Assembly: GCF_030408415.1 (NCBI RefSeq)
Contig: NZ_CP046976.1
Span: forward strand, 806,001-870,000
Reading direction: 5' to 3'
Origin: Corynebacterium appendicis CIP 107643
GTDB taxonomy: Bacteria > Actinomycetota > Actinomycetes > Mycobacteriales > Mycobacteriaceae
DNA: 64,000 nucleotides
Below the pieces are notes generated by a model. The model searched no databases. It was not told where the DNA came from and saw only the letters and a list, made by a program, of their open reading frames with translations. This document shows positions 1 to 8,019 of this stretch, one piece after another; the stretch's first letter is position 1; each line of letters starts with the position of its first letter. Made by a program: the position numbers and the translations under genes.

Positions 1-144
1 CGCGTCACCGCTGGTCAGAGGATCGCTGGCATGGGCAACCGGGGGTTTTCCACCGGCTCTCACCTGCACTTCGAGCGTTACCCGACTGGCAGCGGGGCGG
101 TCGACCCGTTGCCCTGGTTCGCCGAGCACGGCGTCACCTTCTAA
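1..144 (+). CDS. M23-family metallopeptidase, C-terminal end (partial)
   Basis: The open frame enters from the left edge and stops at 142-144, leaving 47 residues. It contains SHLHFE, the H-x-H zinc-ligand motif of LytM/M23 peptidases, preceded by a glycine-rich G-N-R-G-F-S-T-G turn typical of the same fold, and ends in DPLPWFAEHG, a common M23 tail. The family cuts peptidoglycan cross-bridges or acts as a degenerate activator outside the membrane. The rest of the protein, including any signal peptide, lies outside the window, so its exact class cannot be judged. Confidence 0.75.
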   Translation, partial: RVTAGQRIAGMGNRGFSTGSHLHFERYPTGSGAVDPLPWFAEHGVTF

Positions 145-374
145 CCTTCCCGCACTCACCAGGACCGGCCCCGGCACCGGAACCGGCGGCAGTGACTGGG
201 CGTGAGGCACCCGCCTCAGACGGCAGAGACGCTTCTCACTCATCGCCGACACAGCCCGGACTTGATAGCTTATCCAGGCAGGGCAGACCGGGGCACAGGG
301 GAGGCAGTCCGTGCTCGTCATATATGGGGGCGGCGAGCGTCCCGCCAACGAGGAGCAGGTGCCGTAATCCACGT

Positions 375-1940
375 TTAGTGGGATACTTCCGTAACCTGCC
401 TTCTCCTGCGCCAGCTGACGAGGCCGGTAACCGCAGGCCATGCAAGAGCCAGCATCGCGAGAACCAACAGGGGCGTATCCCCCATGCGCGCATACGGCGT
501 CAAACCAGTATGAAGGGGAACGGTTGCCGTCAGCAGTTCGTTCGTGCCCAGGCCACTGAGTTGTGAGACTGTGCCGTCGGGCTGGATAACTGCGGAGTAT
601 CCGGTGGGGGCAGCCTGGAGAACGGTGCGGCCAAACTCGCGGGCACGCATCCGGGATGCGGCCACTTCAATTGCAGGTACTTCCTCGGTCACAAAAGACG
701 CGGCGTTGGTCGGTGCGAGGAGTAGCTGCCCACCATTGCGAACGGCATCGGCGACCCGGTCGGCGAAGAAGACCTCATAGGAAATGACGATCCCCAATCG
801 TGGTGTCCCGCTGGGATCGAGCACCGCCGGTCCCTCTCCGGCAATGGCGTCGCGGGGGATGAACCGTGCGTCCTCGCTGAGTCGTTCAATCAGATTGCGC
901 ATAGGGATGTACTCGCCGAACGGCACACGATGATGCTTCTCATAGCGTCCTAACCGGGTCCCGTCCGGTCCCCACACTATGGATGCGTTCCGGAAATGTT
1001 GATCCTCGAATTCGGTAATTCCGACAACGATGTTCGTGTCGAGTTGCCTAGCCAGTTCAGCGAAAGCTGCATCAACGCGCGTCCCGTCGATTGAGCCGTC
1101 GATATTGACGACGTTTTCGGGCAGCAGAACCAGATCAGGGTCCCCGGTGATATCTTCGGCAGCCTGTAGGTGCCGGCGGGTCGTATCAAACGGATCGGTA
1201 TTGACCGCGCGAAGCCCGCGGGGGCCTCCACCCTGCACGAGCACGACGTCAAGGCTGCCTTCTGCCGTATCATCTGCGATCGTTGGCGCGAACGCCGGTA
1301 CCGCGAGTACCACGACCACTGCGACCACGGATGCTGCACGGGCTCGTCTCGGCCCGAAGATGACAGCGGTAACAACGGCCCCCGCAACTGCGGCCAACGC
1401 GGTCACCAGGAGAGTCCCACCCAGGGGCGCTGCCGCCACGAAAGGACCATCGGTCTGGCTGTATCCGAAAGCGGACAGCGGGAAACCGCCGAACGGGAAC
1501 CGGTGCTGCACAGCCTCCAATAACACCAGGGCAGCAGGGGTGAGCAGCCACCAGCCCGACCAGCGGCTGCGAAAAGCCGCCTCGTTAGGCGATACCGCGG
1601 CAACCAGCATTAACAGTAGCGCCTGAACGGCAACAACAGCAGCATATCCGGCAGTGTTGAAGTCGGTGAGCCAGCGCAGAGCAAGAGCGTAGTGCGCCAC
1701 CCCGCCCAACCCACCGAGCCACAAACGGTTACGTAGTGGTTGACCTGCCAAAGCCAGCATGAACATAGTCACGCCCACCGGGAACAGCACCCACCAACCG
1801 CGTGGCGGCAGCGCCAGCCACCAGACCACCGCAGCTCCCATCATGAGCGCGGTGGGACCGGCCAATCTGCGCCAGTTATCGCCGGCTATCCCCCGGGAAA
1901 GACGTGAGACTGTCACGTCTGCTGCAGTACTAGCCTTCAC
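375..1940 (-). CDS. lnt: Apolipoprotein N-acyltransferase
   Basis: 521 residues with GTG as first codon. The N-terminal 220 residues hold about seven hydrophobic segments; residues 230-480 form a carbon-nitrogen hydrolase (nitrilase-like) domain. It should add the third acyl chain to the N-terminal cysteine of lipoproteins in the outer face of the membrane. The catalytic Glu (LLPEN, E275) and Lys (RYEKHHRVPFGEY, K335) are present. The nucleophile position reads ISYEVFF, with Ser387 where the E. coli enzyme has Cys387; this may be an actinobacterial variant or loss of activity. Lipoproteins for it to act on are encoded at 32650 and 53175. The length matches the family. A further in-frame GTG start lies about nine codons in. 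Confidence 0.9.
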   Translation of the reverse strand: MKASTAADVTVSRLSRGIAGDNWRRLAGPTALMMGAAVVWWLALPPRGWWVLFPVGVTMFMLALAGQPLRNRLWLGGLGGVAHYALALRWLTDFNTAGYAAVVAVQALLLMLVAAVSPNEAAFRSRWSGWWLLTPAALVLLEAVQHRFPFGGFPLSAFGYSQTDGPFVAAAPLGGTLLVTALAAVAGAVVTAVIFGPRRARAASVVAVVVVLAVPAFAPTIADDTAEGSLDVVLVQGGGPRGLRAVNTDPFDTTRRHLQAAEDITGDPDLVLLPENVVNIDGSIDGTRVDAAFAELARQLDTNIVVGITEFEDQHFRNASIVWGPDGTRLGRYEKHHRVPFGEYIPMRNLIERLSEDARFIPRDAIAGEGPAVLDPSGTPRLGIVISYEVFFADRVADAVRNGGQLLLAPTNAASFVTEEVPAIEVAASRMRAREFGRTVLQAAPTGYSAVIQPDGTVSQLSGLGTNELLTATVPLHTGLTPYARMGDTPLLVLAMLALAWPAVTGLVSWRRRRQVTEVSH

Positions 1941-2074
1941 CGGAGATCACGGCCTTCTTCGGGTTGCTGCTCGGTTGTGAATATATGCCCAATCTTTCGA
2001 GTCATGTTACAGCAACTTTCAGTACTTTCCCAGTGGATCTGGGGGTGTCCGGCAAAGCGTTGACGAATCCGGAT

Positions 2075-2785
2075 TTAGTGCAGGCCGGAGACGACCAGGT
2101 TGATGAAAAACAGGTTGAAGATTATCGTGGCCGGGGCCAGGATATTGATCCACGCGGCCTTGTGATCGCGCCACTCGGCCGTGGCACGGGCATGCAGGTA
2201 GGCGGCATAGAGCACCCAGGAGATAAAGGATGCGGTCTTCTTCGGATCCCATCCTCAAAACCGGCCCCACGAGGCCTCCGCCCAGATCGCACCCAGAACA
2301 ATGCCCAACCCCAGCACGGGCAACGTAATGATGGCGGACTTGTAGGCCAGGGCGTCAAGCTTTTTCGCACTCGGCAGCGGCTTGGCCACAGCACCGAAGA
2401 AGCCACGCTCCGCACCCTTCGGCTGCCAGATACGCAGCCGTTGGGAAATATGTACAAGTACATCTCCATGATCTGCGTGGACAAGCTGCAGGTCATCGAC
2501 TTCCGCGCGACACGGTGCACACCACTGGCCCCAAGCATTGAGGACGACGACCTCGCCTTCAAAATCAGACAGGCTGATCTCCTCACCCTCCTCCATCAGC
2601 GACGGGCCGGAGAAATCCGGCAGCGGGGCACGTTCCTCCTTTGCATAGATAATCTCGGTTTGGGGACGATGACTGGGACGTAGTAGCTGAAGGTTTTCGG
2701 GATGCCTGCGGATCGGATGATTGGGAAATTCCACTTTGGAAATGGCACCCGCTTCTTCCGTGGGTTTTGACTCGACGCCCGCCAT
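2075..2785 (-). pseudogene. Fused remnant of tlpA/resA and ccsB (cytochrome c maturation)
   Basis: One reading frame carries the core of a TlpA/ResA thioredoxin (PLPDFSG, then NAWGQWCAPCRAEVDD with the WCxxC site) and, directly after LVHADHGD, the C-terminal part of CcsB (LDALAYKSAIITLP, GAIWAEASWGRF). The CcsB part is then cut by TGA at 2255-2257, where the family has Trp; after it the same frame continues GWDPKKTASFISWVLY and runs to a normal CcsB end (NLVVSGLH) with TAA at 2075. So the remnant joins two genes by a large deletion, which would also have removed the genes that usually lie between them (ccdA, resB), and then gained a nonsense change. The start of tlpA is also degenerate. It cannot make a working cytochrome c maturation protein. 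Confidence 0.8.
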
Positions 2786-2935
2786 TTACTTGGTTCGATT
2801 TGCGCGGGACCTCCGAGTAGTCCATCAGCAGAGTTGATTGATCTGTTTGCCCCGAATAGAATTCACGGTCCGGGGAGTCGGTGGGCAAGCTTTTGGTGAT
2901 ATTAGCGACGAAATGCATGGGGTTCATCTCCGTGG

Positions 2936-3190
2936 CTAATCAAGCAAACTACGATACTGCTTACGCGCCTTCATTGAGTGGATGACGGCTTCAGTACCGT
3001 CATCCCAGAGAAGAACGACAATCTCCAGCCACCGCATAGAGGAATCAAATCCGAGCCGAGGTTCACGCTGCGGGCGATCCTCGTCGAGTGACGCTTTGTA
3101 TACACATCCCGAAGTGGCTGCAGTGAGCGAGGATTCCGGTTCGATACCGTGCTTTTCAGCGCTACGGCGGACCTCGATCTCAAATGGCGT
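2936..3190 (-). CDS. Putative toxin of an RHH toxin-antitoxin pair
   Basis: 84 codons overlapping the 3' end of the RHH antitoxin gene by 11 bases, the layout expected for a coupled toxin. The product begins TPFEIEVRRSAEKHGIEP and ends VIHSMKARKQYRSLLD; I recall this VIHxMKAR ending from small corynebacterial toxin candidates. No ATG, GTG or TTG lies in frame between the upstream stop and the conserved sequence: the codon where a start would sit is ACG at 3190-3188, with AAGG about nine bases before it. Either ACG is used or the start has been lost. Biochemical activity is not evident from the sequence. Confidence 0.55.
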   Translation of the reverse strand, partial: TPFEIEVRRSAEKHGIEPESSLTAATSGCVYKASLDEDRPQREPRLGFDSSMRWLEIVVLLWDDGTEAVIHSMKARKQYRSLLD

Positions 3191-3425
3191 TTTTTAGAGC
3201 CTTGCGGATTGCCTGCGATCGCGACAACCCGTGTGTGGCGGCATACTGGTCGAGATGAAAGACTTCGCTAGGGGAGAGGCGGATGGAAACAACTTGCGCG
3301 GCTTCCCCATCCCGTGGTTTTCGCCCGCGTTTCCGTAGCATCTCCACGTCGTAGCCTTCTTCGGCTTCGGCTACCCATGTGTCAATCTGCTCTTCGCTAA
3401 TCGGCTTGCCGTTTATCGTCTTCAT
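3180..3425 (-). CDS. Ribbon-helix-helix antitoxin-like protein
   Basis: 81 residues from ATG at 3425. The C-terminal half (AQVVSIRLSPSEVFHLDQYAATHGLSRSQAIRKALKNA has the RHH pattern: one beta strand followed by two helices, ending at the stop) is typical of CopG/MetJ-like antitoxins that bind their own promoter as dimers. The N-terminal part (EEQIDTWVAEAEEGYDV) is acidic and probably contacts the toxin. It overlaps the downstream putative toxin, supporting a bicistronic module with translational coupling. Its 5' end abuts repeat copy A on the other strand, so its promoter must lie within or near 3430-3515. Confidence 0.7.
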   Translation of the reverse strand: MKTINGKPISEEQIDTWVAEAEEGYDVEMLRKRGRKPRDGEAAQVVSIRLSPSEVFHLDQYAATHGLSRSQAIRKALKNAI

Positions 3426-3490
3426 GCAATATATCGTAATACGGAATTGCAGTCGATACTGTGGCCTAAAGGTGGCCGAACACTTAAAAC

Positions 3491-3542
3491 CGGTCGAGTT
3501 CAAATTTAACGTGTAGCGTTATTGACGCTTCGCGTTATGGGG
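3491..3542 (+). repeat. FKFNV repeat, copy A (3'-end-like element) with hairpin
   Basis: Reads P-V-E-F-K-F-N-V-stop on the plus strand, ending at TAG 3512-3514, then continues into an AGCGT...ACGCT hairpin and the higBA promoter. A 30-codon frame from ATG 3424 leads into it. Five related copies lie at 10251, 12491, 16577, 17805 and 27784, all on the same strand. Compared with copies B, D, E and F, most base changes fall at third codon positions. Confidence 0.6.
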
Positions 3543-3550
3543 GATAGGGT
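3522..3550 (+). promoter_or_regulatory. Promoter of higBA
   Basis: TTGACG at 3522-3527 and TAGGGT at 3545-3550, 17 bases apart, end only five bases before the higB ATG at 3556, so the message would be almost leaderless. The -35 box sits inside short inverted repeats (AGCGT/ACGCT and a following GCGTTA), suitable as a HigA operator for autoregulation. Inferred from sequence only. Confidence 0.5.
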
Positions 3551-3555
3551 GAAGC

Positions 3556-3816
3556 ATGATTCAGTCGTTCGGGAATCGACAAACAGAACTGGTGTTTCTG
3601 CGTGAGCCGGTTCCGAAATTAGATCCTCGGATCCACAAGTCGGCGAACAAGAAACTCCACCAGCTCGATGCGGCAGTCTCTCTTGACTCCCTCGGTGTGC
3701 CGCCCGGGAACCGCCTAGAGGCGCTCAAGGGCGACAGGAAAGGGACTTTCAGCATCCGGGTCAATGACCAGTGGAGAATCACTTTTCGCTGGACGAGCGC
3801 GGGGCCGAGCAAGTGA
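3556..3816 (+). CDS. higB: HigB/RelE-family toxin with C-terminal frameshift
   Basis: 86 residues matching the HigB plasmid-maintenance killer family, which are ribosome-dependent mRNA interferases: LDPRIHKSANKKLHQLDAA, LGVPPGNRLEALKGDRKG and FSIRVNDQWRITFRW. The family ends in a conserved DVxIxDYH. Here the frame stops at 3816 in GPSK, while the expected ending (VTIEDYH) is readable in the next frame and stops at 3834-3836, just ahead of higA. A single missing base around 3800-3810 explains this. The loss removes the final strand and its histidine, so the toxin may be weakened or dead, unless the shift is a sequencing error. higA follows at once. Confidence 0.75.
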   Translation: MIQSFGNRQTELVFLREPVPKLDPRIHKSANKKLHQLDAAVSLDSLGVPPGNRLEALKGDRKGTFSIRVNDQWRITFRWTSAGPSK

Positions 3817-3844
3817 CCATCGAGGACTACCACTAAGGAACGCC

Positions 3845-4150
3845 ATGTCGGAGAAGCTTTACCCTCCGGTTCATCCTGGGGAGATTCTTCTCGAGGATTT
3901 CATTGAGGGATTTGAAATCACTCAGCACAAGCTTGCCGTATCGATCGGGGTGCCCCCTCGTCGTATCAACGAGATCGTGCACGGGAAACGCGAAATTACA
4001 GCTGACACCGCGCTCCGGCTCGGAAAGTACTTTGGCGTCGAGCCTATGTTCTGGATGAATCTGCAGAACCAGTATGAGATTGAGGTGGCGGAGGACAAGG
4101 CCCTTGCCGAGATCGAACAGATTCAGCCGGTCCAAGCTGCCTCGGCATAG
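3845..4150 (+). CDS. higA: HigA-family antitoxin (XRE helix-turn-helix)
   Basis: 101 residues. PPVHPGEILLEDFIE followed by an XRE-type helix-turn-helix (ITQHKLAVSIGVPPRRINEI) and HGKREITADTALRLGKYFG is the standard HigA architecture; the C-terminal helix is acidic. It should neutralise HigB and repress the higBA promoter. ATG 3845 was chosen because it follows the ancestral higB stop by eight bases and has AAGGA upstream. A paralogue with about 65% visible identity is at 27909. Confidence 0.9.
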   Translation: MSEKLYPPVHPGEILLEDFIEGFEITQHKLAVSIGVPPRRINEIVHGKREITADTALRLGKYFGVEPMFWMNLQNQYEIEVAEDKALAEIEQIQPVQAASA

Positions 4151-4157
4151 GCCCGAA

Positions 4158-4599
4158 TTAGGGAATCTGGGGCCGTCGCCTCGTCGACTTCAGCTCCGAG
4201 CGCCGCTTCTTTGCTTCGAGACGGCGCCGTAGCGAGCCACTCGTCGGCTTCGTTTTGCGCCGCGGGAGAGGGGGGGGGCGAGGGCCTCGCGCAACAGGAC
4301 GGCCATGCGTTCGCGTGCCTCAGCTCGGTTGCGCACCTGCGACGGCTGGATCGACGCAGACACGGTGAGGACGGAGCCGTCCAAGCGGTGCTCGAGGTTG
4401 CGCAAGATGCGGCGGCGTTGGGCGTCGGTAAGCGATGTGCATTCGGCGACATCGATGGAAAGCTGGACTTTGCTGTCCGTCGTGTTGACGCCCTGGCCGC
4501 CCGAACCGACGATTTCGCGAAACGCTCCGCGAGATCGGCGACGGCGATGACCGCACCGTCGGGGATCCCCGGGCCGGGCGCGATGGTCAGGTCGTTCAT
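4158..4599 (-). pseudogene. arfB: Peptidyl-tRNA hydrolase ArfB (YaeJ-like ribosome rescue factor), frameshifted
   Basis: Starts MNDLTIAPGPGIPDGAVI and continues to LAERF. The frame then has to change near 4525 to read REIVGSGGQGVNTTDSK, which carries the GGQ catalytic motif of release-factor-like hydrolases, and VQLSIDVAECTSLTDAQ. A second change is needed in a run of nine G (4270-4278 on the plus strand, poly-C in the gene) to reach the basic ribosome-binding tail LRRRLEAKKRRSELK and the stop at 4158. Both shifts are single-base and one is in a homopolymer, so real decay and sequencing error are both possible. Intact, it would release peptides from stalled ribosomes. Confidence 0.75.
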
Positions 4600-4618
4600 G
4601 CCGCCCAGCCTAGGTGCG

Positions 4619-5550
4619 CTACAACCCTTTCTCGTCTCGGCGGAAGCGGAGACCGCGTCGCGACGGACGGGATTCAGCCTCAGTATTATCCTCGTCGCCG
4701 GTTGCGTCGAGTGCTTTTTGCTCCTCCTTCTCCCGTCGGGCTTCGATTTCAGCGGCCTTCGCAAGCAGCCGGTCGTCGTTCATGTCGCGAATTTTCTCGG
4801 TGGCTTTCTGCGCCTGATCCACCGCAGACTGGCGGGCGCGGTTCGCGGCATTGACTGTGTCTTCCGCTAGCGACATCACAGATTGACGCCAGCCTTGGAC
4901 CTGGAGACGTTCCGCATCCTCCACACTCATCCGCACATGCTGCGCGAACGCGCTGATGATGTCGTGAATACTGTTCGCGTGTGCGGTGATGTGGCGTGCG
5001 CGAATTGGGCTGGTCACCCAGACCTGATTGCTCAGTTTGGCTGCATCGCGGATGGCTGAATCCATCGCGAGCAAACGGCGGGTGGTCGATTCCAATCGAG
5101 CCTTGCGCGCTTCGACGATTCCTTCCCGATGAGAATCCAGCTGGGCCGGCTCAAACTCGTTCACGTGAGCGATCTCTATGACATATATCCGATCATGTAG
5201 GTAGATGCTCCGAGCAGCGACACCTAACCAAAGCGGTAGATCCTCCTTCAGGTCTTCAAGAAGGGCCTCAACTTTCTTGGAATTGTTCTGATGCTTCCGA
5301 AGTTGATCAACTGCGTCATCGAGTTGTTCGATGGCGTAAGACTCGATGCCATTCAGCGCTGATCCTAGGTGGTCGACCTTCGACCAAGTGGTTGCTGAAA
5401 CGCTGCTACTGCGTCGGTAGAGTTCGTCAGCTTCTTCAATCGTGTACTGGATACCGCCAAGCTGGGCCAGCGCATCAATTCTGCGCTGGCGAAGGAGAAC
5501 ATCGAGCTTCTCATCGATAAACTCCAAATACTCCTTGATTTCCGCGAGCG
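4619..5550 (-). CDS. Coiled-coil protein of unknown function, 5' end lost
   Basis: The credible protein starts around EIKEYLEFIDEKLDVLLRQ and ends RRGLRFRRDEKGL; it is mostly helical, with charged coiled-coil stretches (KKVEALLEDLKEDL and a C-terminal AKAAEIEARREKEEQ). The open frame continues upstream to about 6205, but that part is the antisense of the mobilisation genes and has no protein-like character. The native N-terminus has therefore been replaced at a junction near 5545. I do not recognise the function; no signal peptide or membrane segment is visible in what remains. Confidence 0.55.
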
Positions 5551-5849
5551 GCTCGGGCTGGCTCCGAGCACGTGGGTGCGGACCGTCGTACGCGATGCCC
5601 TCCACGCCTCCCGCTCGGAGGAGTTGGACGCCGCCGTGGCGGCGGACCTGCTCGGGGTCGAGGCGCGTGTGCAGGCGTCGGCGGACGCTCGTGAGCCGGC
5701 TGCCCAGGTGCGCCCGCTGGCGATCAACGTCAACGACTTGGATCGCCGCGCGCGCCGGTGAGGCGGTGGCGCTGTCGTCGGAGGTGCCCGAGCTGATCGA
5801 GCTGCTGCGCGAGGTCCGCGCCTTGCTCGGGGATCGGACGGTCGCATGA
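5545..5849 (+). pseudogene. Plasmid mobilisation protein MobC-like, truncated and frameshifted
   Basis: Reading starts abruptly at the junction with the coiled-coil gene: RERLGLAPSTWVRTVVRDAL is typical of the C-terminal half of MobC proteins, which help a relaxase open oriT. After LAINVNDLDRRAR the frame hits TGA at 5759-5761; one added base would continue AGEAVALSSEVPELIELLREV to the stop at 5847-5849, which overlaps the relaxase start, as expected in a mob operon. Both the 5' loss and the frameshift mark it as non-functional. Confidence 0.65.
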
Positions 5850-6520
5850 GCACCACCCACTACAGCCCGAGCACCAGCGCCGCCGACACCGAGCACTATA
5901 TCCGCGGGAAGGAGGACGAGCGGGGCGTCGCGATCACGTGCGAAGTGCCGGGAGGCCCTGGCGCATTCTCGGCGCGCGCACGGGCGCTCACGCAGAACAC
6001 TACGCGCGAGGTCGAGGCGCTGCATTACCGGCAGTCTTTCAGCGACGAGGAGTTCGACCCGAAGAACCCGGAGCACGTGCAGCGGGTGAACGATCTCGGC
6101 TATCAGCTCGCGAAGAGGATGCACCCCGACTCGGACTGCCTCGTGGTCAGTCACGTGGATGGCCGGGGCAGAAAGCCGCATAACCACATCTTGGTCATCA
6201 ATCACAGCAACCGGACCGGAAAGGCGCTCTCAGACTACCGGACGTTCCACGATCGCAAGGCCGGGAACCAGCGGGGCGTGCAGTCGGCGAACGACGAGCT
6301 GATGCGAGAGCACGGGCTCTCGGTCGTGAAGCGGCTGGAGCACGCGCCGAAGGACTGGGAGCTGCGCCGCGAGGACTTCGCGGAGGGCGGGCTCGACCGC
6401 GAGGACTTCGCGGAGGGCGGGCTCGACCGCGAGATGGGTGACCGGATGAGCGCCGCACTGGCCGACCCCCGCGTGGTGGACAAGGCCGGTCTCGAAGCGG
6501 TGATCGAGGAGCAGAACTAG
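5846..6520 (+). CDS. MobA/relaxase, prematurely ended
   Basis: 224 residues. The relaxase domain is recognisable from N-terminal SAADTEHYIRGK, HYRQSFSDEEFDP and the histidine motif VSHVDGRGRKPHNHILVIN; such proteins nick oriT and carry the strand into a recipient. The frame ends with TAG at 6518-6520 after VIEEQN, but the same frame resumes QLDDAGERVPRMRLHSP and GQETWTLYIEDRRG and stays open to 7162, so the TAG is probably a nonsense mutation in a longer relaxase. The start overlaps the mobC end by four bases. A 30-bp tandem duplication lies just before the stop. Confidence 0.75.
   Translation: MSTTHYSPSTSAADTEHYIRGKEDERGVAITCEVPGGPGAFSARARALTQNTTREVEALHYRQSFSDEEFDPKNPEHVQRVNDLGYQLAKRMHPDSDCLVVSHVDGRGRKPHNHILVINHSNRTGKALSDYRTFHDRKAGNQRGVQSANDELMREHGLSVVKRLEHAPKDWELRREDFAEGGLDREDFAEGGLDREMGDRMSAALADPRVVDKAGLEAVIEEQN
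6368..6427 (+). repeat. Perfect 30-bp tandem duplication inside the relaxase gene
   Basis: Two adjacent identical 30-base units (6368-6397 and 6398-6427) encode REDFAEGGLD twice. Unit length is a multiple of three, so the frame is kept. Confidence 0.9.
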
Positions 6521-6749
6521 CAGCTCGACGACGCCGGGGAACGTGTGCCGAGGATGCGGCTGCACAGCCCCGTCAGCAAGAAGGGCAAGCGCGCCGGGCA
6601 GGAGACCTGGACGCTCTACATCGAGGACCGCCGCGGCGAGTCCGGCCGCGCCGATCGCCGCAAACGCGCGAGCGCGCTCTCGGCGGACTTCACCCCGGAG
6701 GGCGCGCAGGCGTTCTTCGACTACCACCAGCAGCAGATGGAGCAGGAAC

Positions 6750-7649
6750 ATGAGCGCAGCGCTCGACAGGCTGAAGCAGCAGAACGGGCCCGTGCAGTCG
6801 CCGCAGCCGCTCGGCAGTCCGGAGACGATGGAGCTGTTGACCTCGATCCTCGCCGCCGTCGAGGCGCAGAATACGAGGATCGCCACGCTGACCGAGCAGC
6901 AGAAGAAGCTCGCGGGGTTCGTGAAGGTCATGGACGAGGAGACGACGAGGCGGCTGGAGCGGATCACGGCCCCGGCGTCGACCTCCTCGCCCTTCAGCGA
7001 CGTGTCCGCGAGGATCGCGAGTATCGAGAGCAGGCAGAACGAGATCGCGAGCACGCTCGGCGAGTTCGCGCAGAGTCTCAACGGCGAGAGCTTGAACGCC
7101 GCGTCGCGGAGCTTGGTCGCGGAGGCGCAGAAGAATCGCGCGGCTACGGCCTCGGCGATTGAGGGGCTGAAGGCGCAGGCCGCGGCGAACCAGAAGCTCG
7201 TGAGCCAGGTCGGTGGCGCGGTCCAGCGGTTCGAGAAGCGGACCGAGGAGCGGGTCGAGAAGGCCGTCGAGCAGATCACTGGGGAAGCCACCGCCACGAT
7301 GACCGCGAACCTCGACGCGTCGAACGCGCGGGCCGAGCGGATCATCGCCGCGACTGCGAAGCTGGAGGCGCGACAGCTCTGGTCGGCCGTCGCCGCCATC
7401 TGCCTTGCTCTCCTACCGGTGGCCGTGGTCATCGCTGGGCTCTGGATGGGCATCGCCGGGCTCATCACGGGCGTTCAGTGGGCGCAGGACGTGGACGGAA
7501 GCCTGTGGCTCGGGATCGGGCGTTGGCTCGTGGTCGGTGTGGGCCTCGCCGGGGCTGGCTACGGCCTCTTCACGTCTGTCCGCTGGGTCGCTGGCCTCGT
7601 GGAGACCTGGAAGGGCCGCGAGATGTCGAAGTGGCCGAGGTGGCAGTGA
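6750..7649 (+). CDS. MobB-like mobilisation protein with C-terminal membrane segments
   Basis: 299 residues from ATG 6750, overlapping the 3' part of the ancestral relaxase frame in another frame, a typical mob arrangement. Residues 1-205 are polar, helical and coiled-coil-like (LKQQNGPVQSPQPLG, TLTEQQKKLAGFVKVMDEE, EKRTEERVEKAVEQI). Two hydrophobic segments follow (AVAAICLALLPVAVVIAGLW and WLVVGVGLAGAGYGLF), so it should be anchored in the inner membrane. Proteins of this plan accompany relaxases on actinobacterial and other mobilisable plasmids and may link the relaxosome to the transfer channel. It looks intact, unlike its two upstream partners. Confidence 0.65.
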   Translation: MSAALDRLKQQNGPVQSPQPLGSPETMELLTSILAAVEAQNTRIATLTEQQKKLAGFVKVMDEETTRRLERITAPASTSSPFSDVSARIASIESRQNEIASTLGEFAQSLNGESLNAASRSLVAEAQKNRAATASAIEGLKAQAAANQKLVSQVGGAVQRFEKRTEERVEKAVEQITGEATATMTANLDASNARAERIIAATAKLEARQLWSAVAAICLALLPVAVVIAGLWMGIAGLITGVQWAQDVDGSLWLGIGRWLVVGVGLAGAGYGLFTSVRWVAGLVETWKGREMSKWPRWQ

Positions 7650-7667
7650 TCGCTGGATCCGCTCGAA

Positions 7668-7970
7668 CTACCGGTTCCGATCAGCGGTCGAAGGATTTTC
7701 GCAGCAGCCGGACCTGCGGCGTCGGTGCCGCCGCCGTAGCCTGACGAGCATCCCCGCCATGACGGCCATCACGACGGCGGTCCCAGCACCGATGATCCAG
7801 GGGTTACCGAGGAGCCCACCGACGCCTGCGAGTGCTCCGCCCGCCGCGATGAACGGCAGGCCGCAGCAGAGCAGCAACGGAAGCGCGCAGCATGCCAGCA
7901 AGAGCAGCCCGGTCCCTGCAGCGACGACGGGACCGGCGCGCCGTTCGTCGCGGTCCAGATCGGCGCTCAT
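7668..7970 (-). CDS. Small Cys-rich membrane protein, putative mercuric ion transporter
   Basis: About 100 residues with two or three membrane segments. The first contains two cysteine pairs, LLACCALPLLLCCGLPF, which resembles the paired membrane cysteines of MerT/MerF transporters that pass Hg(II) inward to MerA. It lies 49 bases downstream of merA on the same strand, so it is probably cotranscribed. The C-terminus is strongly basic (RLRRRHRRRRSGCCE) with another CC pair. The assignment to mercury transport rests on context and cysteines, not on full-length similarity. Confidence 0.6.
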   Translation of the reverse strand: MSADLDRDERRAGPVVAAGTGLLLLACCALPLLLCCGLPFIAAGGALAGVGGLLGNPWIIGAGTAVVMAVMAGMLVRLRRRHRRRRSGCCENPSTADRNR

Positions 7971-8019
7971 CGTCTGCACCGCTTCAGGATGAGATCTCCC
8001 CGATTGCCTGCGTTGCCGT

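Noticed and set aside
5551..6205. Extension of the minus-strand coiled-coil frame to a 528-codon protein.
   Set aside because: The added 200 codons lie opposite mobC and the relaxase and are not protein-like.
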